From Nodularia spumigena CCY9414 (GTDB lineage Bacteria > Cyanobacteriota > Cyanobacteriia > Cyanobacteriales > Nostocaceae): DNA of 35,074 bases. The stretch is taken from positions 337,815 through 372,888 of the forward strand of contig NZ_CP007203.1 in NCBI RefSeq assembly GCF_000340565.2. The letters are read 5' to 3'. Positions 25,008-32,052 of this stretch are shown piece by piece. Numbering within the stretch: position 1 is the stretch's first letter; each line of letters opens with the position of its first letter. The notes below the pieces were generated by a model. That model was not told where the DNA came from. It ran no database searches and saw only the letters and a program-made list of their open reading frames with translations. The translations under genes and the position numbers were made by a program.

Positions 25008-25238
25008 ATGAACAAAGAAAGTATTACAGCCATAATTCATACGGGTGATGATTTTGGTTATGTGGCTGAATGTATAGAAATTTCTGTTGTTACTCAAGGG
25101 GATAGTTTGGATGAAGTTGTGAAAAATTGTACTGATGCAGTTTTTCTGCATTTGGAAGGGGAAAATCCCGAAGATTTTGGATTAATTGAGCATCCCGCTA
25201 TTCGCTTTGTTTTTGAACTCCAGCCGACTTATGCCTAA
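25008..25238 (+). CDS. hicB: HicB-family antitoxin
   Basis: The 76-residue product (start MNKESITAIIHTGDDFGYVA) has the HicB partial RNase H-like fold: strand, acidic turn, strand (ECIEISVVTQGDSLDEVVKN, then CTDAVFLHLEGENPEDFG). HicB normally neutralises HicA, a double-stranded RNA-binding mRNA interferase. Here the downstream hicA frame is truncated to its first 16 or so codons, so the antitoxin has no intact partner in place. GAGAG lies upstream of ATG 25008; an in-frame ATG at 24987 is less likely. Many cyanobacteria carry solitary HicB proteins. Confidence 0.88.
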   Translation: MNKESITAIIHTGDDFGYVAECIEISVVTQGDSLDEVVKNCTDAVFLHLEGENPEDFGLIEHPAIRFVFELQPTYA

Positions 25239-25332
25239 GTTAAAAAGACTATCAGCACAGGAAGTTATTGAAATTCTAGGGATTATTTATGAATACATTA
25301 GAAATTCGGCAACAAATTCAAGAATATGTTGA
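25231..25332 (+). pseudogene. hicA toxin, N-terminal fragment
   Basis: Overlapping the hicB stop by eight bases, a frame starts MPKLKRLSAQEVIEIL, the typical HicA N-terminus (LKRLSGQEVIKIL in relatives). After codon 16 (25278) the homology stops. The frame continues as GIIYEYIRNSATNSRIC in another gene's territory and ends at 25332. The catalytic His and the double-stranded RNA-binding part are missing. The break lies at a 13-base sequence, GATTATTTATGAA (25281-25293), that also occurs at the hicB start (25000-25012). Confidence 0.75.
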
Positions 25333-25519
25333 TCAACTGTCACCAGAAAAATTATTAGTTGCTGTTGATTTTTTGGCATATTTGGCAGATAGAGAAGATA
25401 ACTATGCCACTGAAGAGTTATTGAAAATAAATGATTTTAAAGCAGATTTTGCTAAGGCAAAAAAAAATGTTGAAGAAGGCAAGGTAATTTCCGTTGAGCG
25501 ACTTAAACGAAAATATTAA
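25289..25519 (+). CDS. Small antitoxin-like protein (DUF2281-type)
   Basis: The 76-residue product MNTLEIRQQIQEYVDQLSPE-KLLVAVDFLAYLADRED fits the common cyanobacterial antitoxin type in which an N-terminal helix pair (IRQQIQEYVDQL, KLLVAVDFLAYL) is followed by an acidic linker and a C-terminal toxin-binding helix (FKADFAKAKKNVEEGKVISV). It overlaps the next frame, a truncated RelE toxin, by 26 bases. It also begins inside the hicA remnant, which indicates that two toxin-antitoxin modules were joined by deletion. The frame itself looks intact. Function is inferred from context and composition. Confidence 0.65.
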   Translation: MNTLEIRQQIQEYVDQLSPEKLLVAVDFLAYLADREDNYATEELLKINDFKADFAKAKKNVEEGKVISVERLKRKY

Positions 25520-25700
25520 TTATACCGTTGTTATTAGCATTGATGCTCAAGGGTTTTTTGAATCTGCTTCTGGTGCTTTACAAAAGAAATTAGACAGGTG
25601 TTTTGAGGTTTTAAAGATTGATCCTCGTAATTATCCTAATATAAAAGCCCTGAAAGGTGAATTATCAGGTTATTATCGTTATCGCGTGAGTGATTGTTGA
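25494..25700 (+). pseudogene. RelE-type toxin truncated at the C-terminus
   Basis: The 68-residue frame (TTG start) reads NYTVVISIDAQGFFESASGA, LQKKLDRCFEVLKIDPRNYP, then LKGELSGYYRYRVSDC and stops. RelE-family toxins continue from the GYYRYRVGDYR strand into two more strands (RVIY and the final strand) that carry catalytic and ribosome-contact residues. Those about 20 residues are missing; the change from D-Y-R to D-C-stop suggests a small deletion or frameshift. The end overlaps the convergent antitoxin pseudogene by 22 bases. Probably inactive. Confidence 0.7.
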
Positions 25701-25975
25701 ATTATTAAACTATTTGCCCATTTCTGGACTTGTTCATGTTTGACTCCTGAACCTGTACTAAGGTAAGTTTCTAAAGCAGATTTGCTTTGCTCAATCATGT
25801 CTTTTTCATTCAGAGACTGAAAATTTAATTCTGTATCTATTTGACCATAATCAAGTGATTCTGCTCCTAAATTTTGCTCTTCTTGAGCTAATTATGTGGC
25901 TAAAAATTGAATGGATTTGATTTTTTATTGATGAGATAATTGTTGCAGTGAGGGTAAAATTTCTGTTAATTTCAT
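25679..25975 (-). pseudogene. Antitoxin-like gene with two in-frame stops
   Basis: A minus-strand frame of 99 codons starts MKLTEILPSLQQLSHQ and is interrupted by TAA at 25925-25927. It continues KIKSIQFLAT, a second TAA (25892-25894), then LAQEEQNLGAESLDYGQI and on to the final stop at 25679. The peptide is uniform in style (Leu, Gln and Glu rich, amphipathic), like small cyanobacterial proteins linked to toxin-antitoxin loci. Both stops can arise from sense codons by single substitutions. Two nonsense mutations in one short gene mean it is dead. Its toxin partner is not visible downstream. Confidence 0.68.
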
Positions 25976-26075
25976 AGAAATTAGGTGTAAAACTACTTAT
26001 ATTATACTGTAATTGCCCTTTATTTTCCATAGATGCAGAAAAGCCTCAGCATATTCAAAATCTGATCAATTTGAT

Positions 26076-26558
26076 TTATTCTCCTGCTTGTTTTAAAACT
26101 TGTTCATATAGTTTCGGATTTACCCAATATTGAGCTATATCAATCATTTCATCAAGTAGGGGTTTTACTTGATCAATAATCTGTTTTTCTTTAGCTAATA
26201 ACAGAATACCAAGAGTACCAATTAATTTTAATTCCATATTTTTAGCAACTTGTCGAGCTTCCCTTTCATCTAGTAAAATTTTATGTATACCAGTTTCTAA
26301 AGCTAAAGCAATAGCTTCTCTTTCTCCATCATCTAATTCTGTGGAAATGATGGGATCTATTTTTGCAACAGTGTGAATTTCCAACCATCCACAAGTAACT
26401 GCTTGTACAATAAATTGCGACCAAATAAAGGATGAAACTGTGGTTTCTTGGTAAACTGCTTGAGGAATTAAAACTCTTCCAAATATTTCTTGTAAAATAT
26501 TCAGACGATTAATAGCAGCAAAATTAATTAGAGGTGTAGCGTTACAAACAACAGTCAT
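26076..26558 (-). CDS. PIN-domain toxin (DUF3368)
   Basis: The 160-residue protein matches DUF3368, a PIN-like ribonuclease family. It starts MTVVCNATPLINFAAINRLN; the position of the first PIN Asp is Asn, as often seen in this family. The centre ELDDGEREAIALALETGIHK carries the conserved acidic residues, followed by ILLDEREARQVAKNMELKLI and GTLGILLLAKEKQII. It is preceded nine bases upstream by a UPF0175 gene, the standard partner. The pair is likely a type II toxin-antitoxin operon. Activity depends on remaining acidic residues (D/E at about 76-80 and D99). Confidence 0.88.
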   Translation of the reverse strand: MTVVCNATPLINFAAINRLNILQEIFGRVLIPQAVYQETTVSSFIWSQFIVQAVTCGWLEIHTVAKIDPIISTELDDGEREAIALALETGIHKILLDEREARQVAKNMELKLIGTLGILLLAKEKQIIDQVKPLLDEMIDIAQYWVNPKLYEQVLKQAGE

Positions 26559-26567
26559 AATTTTTCA

Positions 26568-26807
26568 TCAAAAACCTTCTTGAATTGTTTTTACATCTTC
26601 CAATAAATCAATTTCACTATAATGACGTTTAATTTGTCTCTGTCCTAAAAGTTGCTGAAATTCCCACACAGATAAATTAGCTAAATGTCGTGCTTGACCA
26701 AAACTAAAAACATTCTGTTCATATAATTGAACAGCCAATTCCTGACGAATAGCTTCCTCACCTGCTTGAATTAAATCAGATGATAATTGTAAATTAATAG
26801 AACTCAT
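26568..26807 (-). CDS. UPF0175 family antitoxin
   Basis: The 79-residue protein has the UPF0175 layout: an N-terminal strand SSINLQLSSDL, a helix AGEEAIRQELAVQLYEQNVF, then the helix-turn-helix-like SFGQARHLANLSVWEFQQLL and a C-terminal tail IKRHYSEIDLLEDVKTI. UPF0175 proteins pair with DUF3368 PIN toxins, which is what follows nine bases later. AGGAG eight bases before ATG supports the start. It probably represses its own promoter in the 26808-26973 spacer, which contains a HIP1 octamer but no palindrome that I could assign as operator. Confidence 0.88.
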   Translation of the reverse strand: MSSINLQLSSDLIQAGEEAIRQELAVQLYEQNVFSFGQARHLANLSVWEFQQLLGQRQIKRHYSEIDLLEDVKTIQEGF

Positions 26808-26973
26808 AGATTATTCTCCTGGTGTTAATTAGAAAAATTGCTCTTTTTCTGTCATATAATTTCCAAGATATATAGTTAGAGAAATTACTGGCTTTTTTCA
26901 GAGCGATCGCTTCATTCGCTGAAAGCAACAATTCTTAATGGAATCAATTATTTATTTTCAATAAAAAACTATC

Positions 26974-27309
26974 TCAAGCTACAGAAAAATCTGTAAATTG
27001 CCGATATTCAGGACGAATAAATCCTAAAATAATATCATCCTTTTCTACTCCTAATTCCAATAATTCCGTAGTTATTCCCCTTTCTGTTCCATCCCATTCA
27101 ATGCAGATTTTACCATCAATAATTCGCAAATGAAACACAACTGCATGAACCCTACCAGTTTTATCCCAACCTGTATCCATTAATAAGTAATTATCAGATT
27201 CTTGATCACAAACACATAAGCATTCTATTTTACCATGACTAGGTTTATATTGAGCGTGTTTTCTTACAATGCTAACTAGAATTTGTCTGTATTTTTCTAA
27301 TTTATCCAT
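26974..27309 (-). CDS. xisI: XisI-like protein (fdxN element excision controlling factor family)
   Basis: XisI was defined as a controlling factor for excision of the fdxN element during heterocyst differentiation; many paralogues exist in filamentous cyanobacteria with unknown roles. The 111-residue product has the full family sequence: LEKYRQILVSIVRKHAQYKP, the strand block IECLCVCDQESDNYLLMDTG, WDKTGRVHAVVFHLRIIDGK, IEWDGTERGITTELLELGV and the end ILGFIRPEYRQFTDFSVA. AGGAGGT nine bases upstream is a strong ribosome-binding site. The usual neighbour xisH is absent, so it stands alone. No excision element is visible here. Confidence 0.93.
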   Translation of the reverse strand: MDKLEKYRQILVSIVRKHAQYKPSHGKIECLCVCDQESDNYLLMDTGWDKTGRVHAVVFHLRIIDGKICIEWDGTERGITTELLELGVEKDDIILGFIRPEYRQFTDFSVA

Positions 27310-27434
27310 TGTATAATTACCTCCTGAATTGGATCGAAAATAATGTAATTAATCTGTGGTCACTCAAAATATGTTGTAACTTTTACAAACAGAATTTGCA
27401 ATAGTTGAGCAGATAGAAGCACACCTAGAGGCTG

Positions 27435-27464
27435 TTGATGTGTAAATCCCTGATGGGATATAAA
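27435..27464 (+). promoter_or_regulatory. Candidate promoter of gloA
   Basis: TTGATG (27435-27440), an 18-base spacer and TATAAA (27459-27464) precede the gloA ATG by about 27 bases. The boxes match the housekeeping consensus moderately well. Confidence 0.4.
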
Positions 27465-27490
27465 ATAGAATCATTAAAGAGAAGGTGAAT

Positions 27491-27925
27491 ATGCGATTAC
27501 TACACACAATGCTACGGGTCGGCAACCTGGACGAGTCTTTAAAATTTTACTGTGATGTCCTGGGGATGAAATTATTGCGGAGAAAAGACTATCCAGGCGG
27601 AGAATTTACCTTGGCGTTTATCGGCTATGGTGACGAAAGTGATAACAGCGTTATAGAACTAACTTATAACTGGGGAGTTGAAAAATACGACTTGGGTAAC
27701 GCTTACGGTCATATTGCCCTTGGCGTTGATGATATTTATACCACCTGTGAACAAATTAAAACCCTGGGTGGTAAAGTCACACGGGAACCAGGACCAATGA
27801 AACACGGTTCTACAGTCATTGCTTTTGTAGAAGACCCAGATGGGTATAAAGTTGAACTGATTCAACTGAAAAATCAAAGTTCAGCCGCAAAACCGGAACC
27901 AGCAGAACAACTGGTGAACAAATAA
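27491..27925 (+). CDS. gloA: Lactoylglutathione lyase (glyoxalase I)
   Basis: Glyoxalase I converts the hemithioacetal of methylglyoxal and glutathione to S-lactoylglutathione. The 144-residue protein has all four metal ligands at the positions known in the E. coli enzyme: H5 ([10 protein letters not shown]), E56 (VIELTYNW), H74 ([10 protein letters not shown]) and E122 (GYKVELIQL). This ligand set goes with the Ni/Co-dependent bacterial class. The ATG at 27491 is preceded by GAGAAGG; an upstream GTG (27485) overlaps that site and is rejected. The C-terminal tail [12 protein letters not shown] is unstructured. Single gene. Confidence 0.96.
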   Translation: MRLLHTMLRVGNLDESLKFYCDVLGMKLLRRKDYPGGEFTLAFIGYGDESDNSVIELTYNWGVEKYDLGNAYGHIALGVDDIYTTCEQIKTLGGKVTREPGPMKHGSTVIAFVEDPDGYKVELIQLKNQSSAAKPEPAEQLVNK

Positions 27926-27965
27926 GATATCTGACAACATTCCCAAACCTGATGATTTCCTTGTG

Positions 27966-27986
27966 GAACAGGCCTCTGGCCTGTTC
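27966..27986. terminator. Perfect hairpin after gloA
   Basis: GAACAGGCC and GGCCTGTTC enclose TCT, 41 bases after the gloA stop. No T-run follows. It is probably a dispersed palindrome and could still act as terminator or 3'-end stabiliser. Confidence 0.5.
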
Positions 27987-28049
27987 TGGGAAGTCCAGAA
28001 GCTAAACTACATCCAATCTGGCAAAGTTCCCGCATAACGATATTTTAGT

Positions 28050-28191
28050 AGGACTTACGCAAGAACTCTCTGAAACCTTCTTAACTTCTCCCAAAGGGAG
28101 AGGCTAGCGCCAACGTGTCCTTCGTGTCCTTCTCCCAAGGGGAGACGCTTCGCGAACGTGGTTCGTTTTTCCATAATTTTGCGTAAGTCCT
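28050..28191. mobile_element. MITE-like element with 13-bp terminal inverted repeats
   Basis: 142 bp bounded by AGGACTTACGCAA (28050-28062) and its exact complement TTGCGTAAGTCCT (28179-28191). The interior has no reading frame and contains repeated CTTCTCCCAA.GGGAGA motifs. TTTAGT occurs directly on the left (28044-28049) and one base beyond the right end (28193-28198), a possible target duplication. Such ends resemble those of cyanobacterial insertion sequences, so it is likely mobilised in trans. Confidence 0.78.
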
Positions 28192-28379
28192 GTTTAGTTC
28201 TAAATTAGATATATGAATCAGAATCATCCCGCATTGCCACCGCAGATACAAGCTGATACATATTGTTAATCTTTGAATAATGTTTTGGGGGGTGGATACT
28301 GGAAAAATGATACTTTTACGTTATTCCCATCCTCATCCTGGCAACTTTCCTAAAAATCCTAAATCTAAAATCCTTAAAA
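28192..28379. other. Upstream region of clpB
   Basis: Spacer between the MITE-like element and clpB. No CIRCE-type inverted repeat or clear ribosome-binding site was seen; ATG follows AATCCTTAAAA directly. Confidence 0.4.
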
Positions 28380-31034
28380 ATGCAGCCTACAGATCCCAAT
28401 AAATTTACTGATACAGCCTGGGAAGCAATTGTCAAATCTCAGGATATAGTCCGCGCCTATCAACAACAGCAACTAGATGTTGAACATCTAATTATTGCCC
28501 TTTTACAAGAACCTACTAGTTTAGCCATCAGGATTTTTGCTCGTGCTGAAGTTGATCCTATCCGCTTACAACAGCAATTAGAAGCGTTTACCCAGCGTCA
28601 GCCGAAAGTTGGTAAAAGTGATCAGCTTTATCTGGGGCGTAACTTAGATATGTTACTAGATAAGGCTGACGAAGTTAAGGTGAGGATGCAGGATGCCTAT
28701 ATCTCAGTAGAACATATAATTTTGGCTTTCGCTGAAGATGAACGTATCGGACGGCGGATACTCAAAGCTTTTAACGCGGATAGCGCCAAGTTAGAAGCTA
28801 ATATCAAAACTGTGCGCGGTAGTCAAAAAGTTACAGACCAAAACCCAGAATCTCGTTATGAAGCGCTACAAAAATTTGGTAGAGATTTAACAGAACAAGC
28901 TAAAGCAGGGAAGTTAGACCCAGTAATTGGACGGGATGATGAGATTCGCCGGGTAATTCAAGTCTTATCTCGCCGCAGTAAGAATAATCCTGTGCTAATT
29001 GGTGAACCGGGAGTTGGTAAAACTGCGATCGCCGAAGCCCTAGCACAGCGTATGGTAAATGGAGATGTCCCAGAATCTCTAAAAAATCGCCAGTTGATTT
29101 CCTTAGATATCGGGAGTTTAATTGCTGGGGCGAAATTGCGGGGCGAATTTGAAGAACGCCTGAAAGCAGTTCTCAGGGAAGTCACAGAATCTAACGGTCA
29201 AATTGTCCTATTTATTGATGAACTCCACACCGTTGTCGGTACTGGTTCCAGCCAACAAGGGGCGATGGATGCGGGGAATTTACTTAAACCCATGCTGGCG
29301 CGGGGCGAATTGCGGTGTATTGGCGCGACCACACTAGATGAATACCGCAAACACATTGAAAAAGATGCGGCTTTAGAACGACGTTTTCAGCAAGTATTTG
29401 TAGACCAGCCTAGCGTAGAAAATACCATTTCCATCCTCCGGGGATTAAAAGAACGCTACGAAGTTCACCACAATGTGAAAATTTCTGACTCCGCTTTAGT
29501 CGCTGCGGCTACATTGTCTGCCCGTTATATTGCTGACCGCTTTTTACCAGATAAAGCCATTGATTTGGTCGATGAAGCCGCCGCCCAGTTGAAAATGGAG
29601 ATTACCTCTAAACCCGCAGAATTGGAAACCATTGACCGCCGCTTGATGCAGCTAGAAATGGAAAAACTTTCATTGGCTGGGGAAGAAAAGGAAACTGCGC
29701 CAGCTAGAGAACGTTTTGAGCGGATTGAGGCAGAAATTGCCACTTTGACGGTAAAACAGCAAGAATTTAATGAACAATGGCAAGGAGAGAAACGGCTATT
29801 AGAGGCTATCAGCACATTAAAGAAAGAAGAAGATGCTTTGCGGGTGCAAATTGAGCAGGCAGAAAGAGCTTATGATTTGAATAAAGCTGCCCAATTAAAG
29901 TATGGCAAATTGGAAGGTGTGCAGCGCGATCGCGAAGCTAAAGAAGCGCAACTATTAGAAATTCAAAATCAAGGTTCTACTCTGCTGCGAGAACAAGTCA
30001 TAGAGTCCGATATCGCCGAAATTGTCGCCAAATGGACAGGTATACCCGTTAATCGGCTCTTAGCATCAGAACGGCAGAAATTACTGCAACTAGAAACTCA
30101 TTTACATCAACGAGTTATCGGACAACATGAAGCCGTAGCCGCAGTATCCGCCGCAATTCGTCGCGCCCGTGCGGGAATGAAAGATCCCGGTCGTCCCATT
30201 GGTTCATTTTTGTTTATGGGACCCACCGGCGTAGGTAAAACCGAATTAGCCAGGGCTTTGGCGCAGTTTCTCTTTGATTCTGATGATGCTTTGATTCGTT
30301 TGGATATGTCCGAGTATATGGAAAAACACTCGGTTTCCCGTTTGGTGGGCGCGCCTCCAGGATATGTGGGTTATGAAGAAGGCGGTCAACTTTCCCAAGC
30401 TGTGCGCCGTCACCCCTATTCGGTGGTGCTATTCGATGAAGTGGAAAAGGCACATCCCGACGTGTTTAATATTTTATTGCAGGTGCTAGATGACGGCAGA
30501 ATTACTGACTCACAGGGCAGGGCTGTAGACTTTCGGAATACTGTTATAGTAATGACTAGCAACATCGGCAGCGAATATATATTAGATGTTTCCGGTGATG
30601 ATACTAAGTATGAAAAGATGCAAACTAGGGTAACAGATTCCCTGCGATCGCACTTCCGCCCCGAATTTCTCAACCGCGTCGATGATATCATTATCTTCCA
30701 TGCCCTCAGCCGTACCGAGATGCGCCATATCATTCGCATCCAACTGAAGCGGGTAGAAAAACTGCTGCGAGACCAAAAAATCTCCTTTGAAATCTCCGCC
30801 GCCGCCTGTGATTACTTAGTAGAAGCCGGCTATGATCCAGTATACGGCGCACGTCCATTGAAACGGGCAATTCAGCGAGAAGTAGAAAACCCTCTGGCTA
30901 CCAAGTTATTAGAGAATACCTTTATCCCTGGAGACACGATTTTCATTGAGAAAGAAGAACAGGGTTTAACTTTCAGTAAAACTATGCCGGTGAAAGTTAC
31001 AGTCTCTCCATCTTCTGTCAAGGTGTTGGAGTAA
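28380..31034 (+). CDS. clpB: ATP-dependent disaggregase ClpB
   Basis: ClpB is a hexameric AAA+ chaperone that rescues aggregated proteins together with DnaK. The 884-residue protein has the N-terminal substrate-binding domain (1-150), NBD1 with Walker A GEPGVGKT (208-215) and Walker B LFIDELHT, the coiled-coil middle domain (about 405-530, [20 protein letters not shown]), NBD2 with Walker A GPTGVGKT (614-621) and [13 protein letters not shown], and the C-terminal small domain. There is no IGF/IGL loop for ClpP binding. The N-terminus [20 protein letters not shown] is the long cyanobacterial form; an internal start may give a shorter protein, as reported for ClpB in other bacteria. Confidence 0.97.
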   Translation: MQPTDPNKFTDTAWEAIVKSQDIVRAYQQQQLDVEHLIIALLQEPTSLAIRIFARAEVDPIRLQQQLEAFTQRQPKVGKSDQLYLGRNLDMLLDKADEVKVRMQDAYISVEHIILAFAEDERIGRRILKAFNADSAKLEANIKTVRGSQKVTDQNPESRYEALQKFGRDLTEQAKAGKLDPVIGRDDEIRRVIQVLSRRSKNNPVLIGEPGVGKTAIAEALAQRMVNGDVPESLKNRQLISLDIGSLIAGAKLRGEFEERLKAVLREVTESNGQIVLFIDELHTVVGTGSSQQGAMDAGNLLKPMLARGELRCIGATTLDEYRKHIEKDAALERRFQQVFVDQPSVENTISILRGLKERYEVHHNVKISDSALVAAATLSARYIADRFLPDKAIDLVDEAAAQLKMEITSKPAELETIDRRLMQLEMEKLSLAGEEKETAPARERFERIEAEIATLTVKQQEFNEQWQGEKRLLEAISTLKKEEDALRVQIEQAERAYDLNKAAQLKYGKLEGVQRDREAKEAQLLEIQNQGSTLLREQVIESDIAEIVAKWTGIPVNRLLASERQKLLQLETHLHQRVIGQHEAVAAVSAAIRRARAGMKDPGRPIGSFLFMGPTGVGKTELARALAQFLFDSDDALIRLDMSEYMEKHSVSRLVGAPPGYVGYEEGGQLSQAVRRHPYSVVLFDEVEKAHPDVFNILLQVLDDGRITDSQGRAVDFRNTVIVMTSNIGSEYILDVSGDDTKYEKMQTRVTDSLRSHFRPEFLNRVDDIIIFHALSRTEMRHIIRIQLKRVEKLLRDQKISFEISAAACDYLVEAGYDPVYGARPLKRAIQREVENPLATKLLENTFIPGDTIFIEKEEQGLTFSKTMPVKVTVSPSSVKVLE

Positions 31035-31074
31035 AAAAGCTCGTAGTGGGGGCTTCAGCCCTCACGCAAGCATC

Positions 31075-31302
31075 CTACTCAATAATTTCTTCATATTGAT
31101 TGGTGTCATCTTCGGGCAATTCCTTCATTTCTACCAACACATTCGCCAAAGTTTTTTGATCTAGCCATTGATGACGTTCTTTGGTATAATCTCCTTTACC
31201 AGGATGGAAATATTGAATAAACCGAATAGTGTCGGCAACTCCCAGAGAATTGATTAAGGCATCGTAGCCCTGTTGAATAATTTCATTTTGCGTTTTCATC
31301 AT
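31075..31302 (-). CDS. Small partner protein (putative antitoxin) of PIN toxin
   Basis: The 75-residue product MMKTQNEIIQQGYDALINSL, with IRFIQYFHPGKGDYTKERHQ and an acidic end (KELPEDDTNQYEEIIE), is of a type often found next to PIN-domain genes in cyanobacteria. It starts 20 bases inside the end of the PIN gene, so translation is coupled. It is therefore the second gene of the pair, the reverse of the common antitoxin-first order. No DNA-binding motif is recognised. Function rests on pairing. Confidence 0.7.
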   Translation of the reverse strand: MMKTQNEIIQQGYDALINSLGVADTIRFIQYFHPGKGDYTKERHQWLDQKTLANVLVEMKELPEDDTNQYEEIIE

Positions 31303-31768
31303 TGCTGTCCTCGGCTTGTATTACTTCCGCCAGCCATTGAACCGGATTTTTAATCTTGACGTTAATTAATTGAAAATTTCTTTGGGCTTTTCTGAAGAGT
31401 CTATCATCTGTTGTCAGAAATACATCAGCCTGACTTCTTTCAGCACTAGCGATGTGTGTGGCATCATAGCTGGAGAATCCTAATTTTTGCAGTTCGGCTG
31501 CTCTATCTTCAATGAAGGGACTATGAATAACTCTAATTTTAGCAATTAAGAGTAATTTTTTGACGTTTTGTAGTCTTTCTAAATCAGGTGTTTGGTTTAA
31601 TTCCGCGATTAAAGCACTGCTGTTGATAAGTTTCCAAGTCGCTGATTGACAATTATTCAGAATTGTGATAATTGCCTGTGCTTCTAAATAAATACGAGAT
31701 TGTGTCTGGTCATCAAACGGACGATTCAAACAACAAGCATCAAGATACAGTTTATATTGTTGAATCAT
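31283..31768 (-). CDS. PIN-domain ribonuclease toxin
   Basis: The 161-residue protein shows the PIN fold: YKLYLDACCLNRPFDDQTQS with the first Asp (D9), a conserved Glu-containing helix (SSALIAELNQTPDLER), then LGFSSYDATHIASAERSQAD with the central Asp, and VFLTTDDRLFRKAQR with the last acidic pair. All four acidic positions expected for metal-dependent RNase activity appear present. It precedes and overlaps its small partner gene. The family are tRNA or mRNA nucleases; target unknown. It is convergent with clpB. Confidence 0.87.
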   Translation of the reverse strand: MIQQYKLYLDACCLNRPFDDQTQSRIYLEAQAIITILNNCQSATWKLINSSALIAELNQTPDLERLQNVKKLLLIAKIRVIHSPFIEDRAAELQKLGFSSYDATHIASAERSQADVFLTTDDRLFRKAQRNFQLINVKIKNPVQWLAEVIQAEDSNDENAK

Positions 31769-32052
31769 GGTGTTGAAAGCCAGTAATCTGCTTTTGATTT
31801 GTGTACTGGCAACGAGAAAACCCGTCAGGATTCTTGCTCATATTCCTCTTATTCTACCAGGAGTAGGGAAATCCGCATACAGCGTGGCGGCAAACAATCC
31901 TAAAAATCAGGTGCGATCGCCTGGAGAATACCTTTAAAATTCTAGTTGGTATCACGGCTTCTGGTAGTTTCAGGGTTTATCCCTGATCACAGAGTGCTAA
32001 TGTGTATCAGCCACCATGATAATTTCAGATCTTAACATCAAAATTACCAATC
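31769..32052. other. Upstream region of htpG
   Basis: 284 bases between the PIN gene and htpG. One HIP1 site occurs near 31914. No known heat-shock operator (CIRCE) and no small gene were seen. Confidence 0.45.

Noticed and set aside
28380-28400. CIRCE-type heat-shock operator upstream of clpB or htpG
   Set aside because: No TTAGCACTC-N9-GAGTGCTAA-like inverted repeat is visible in either upstream region.
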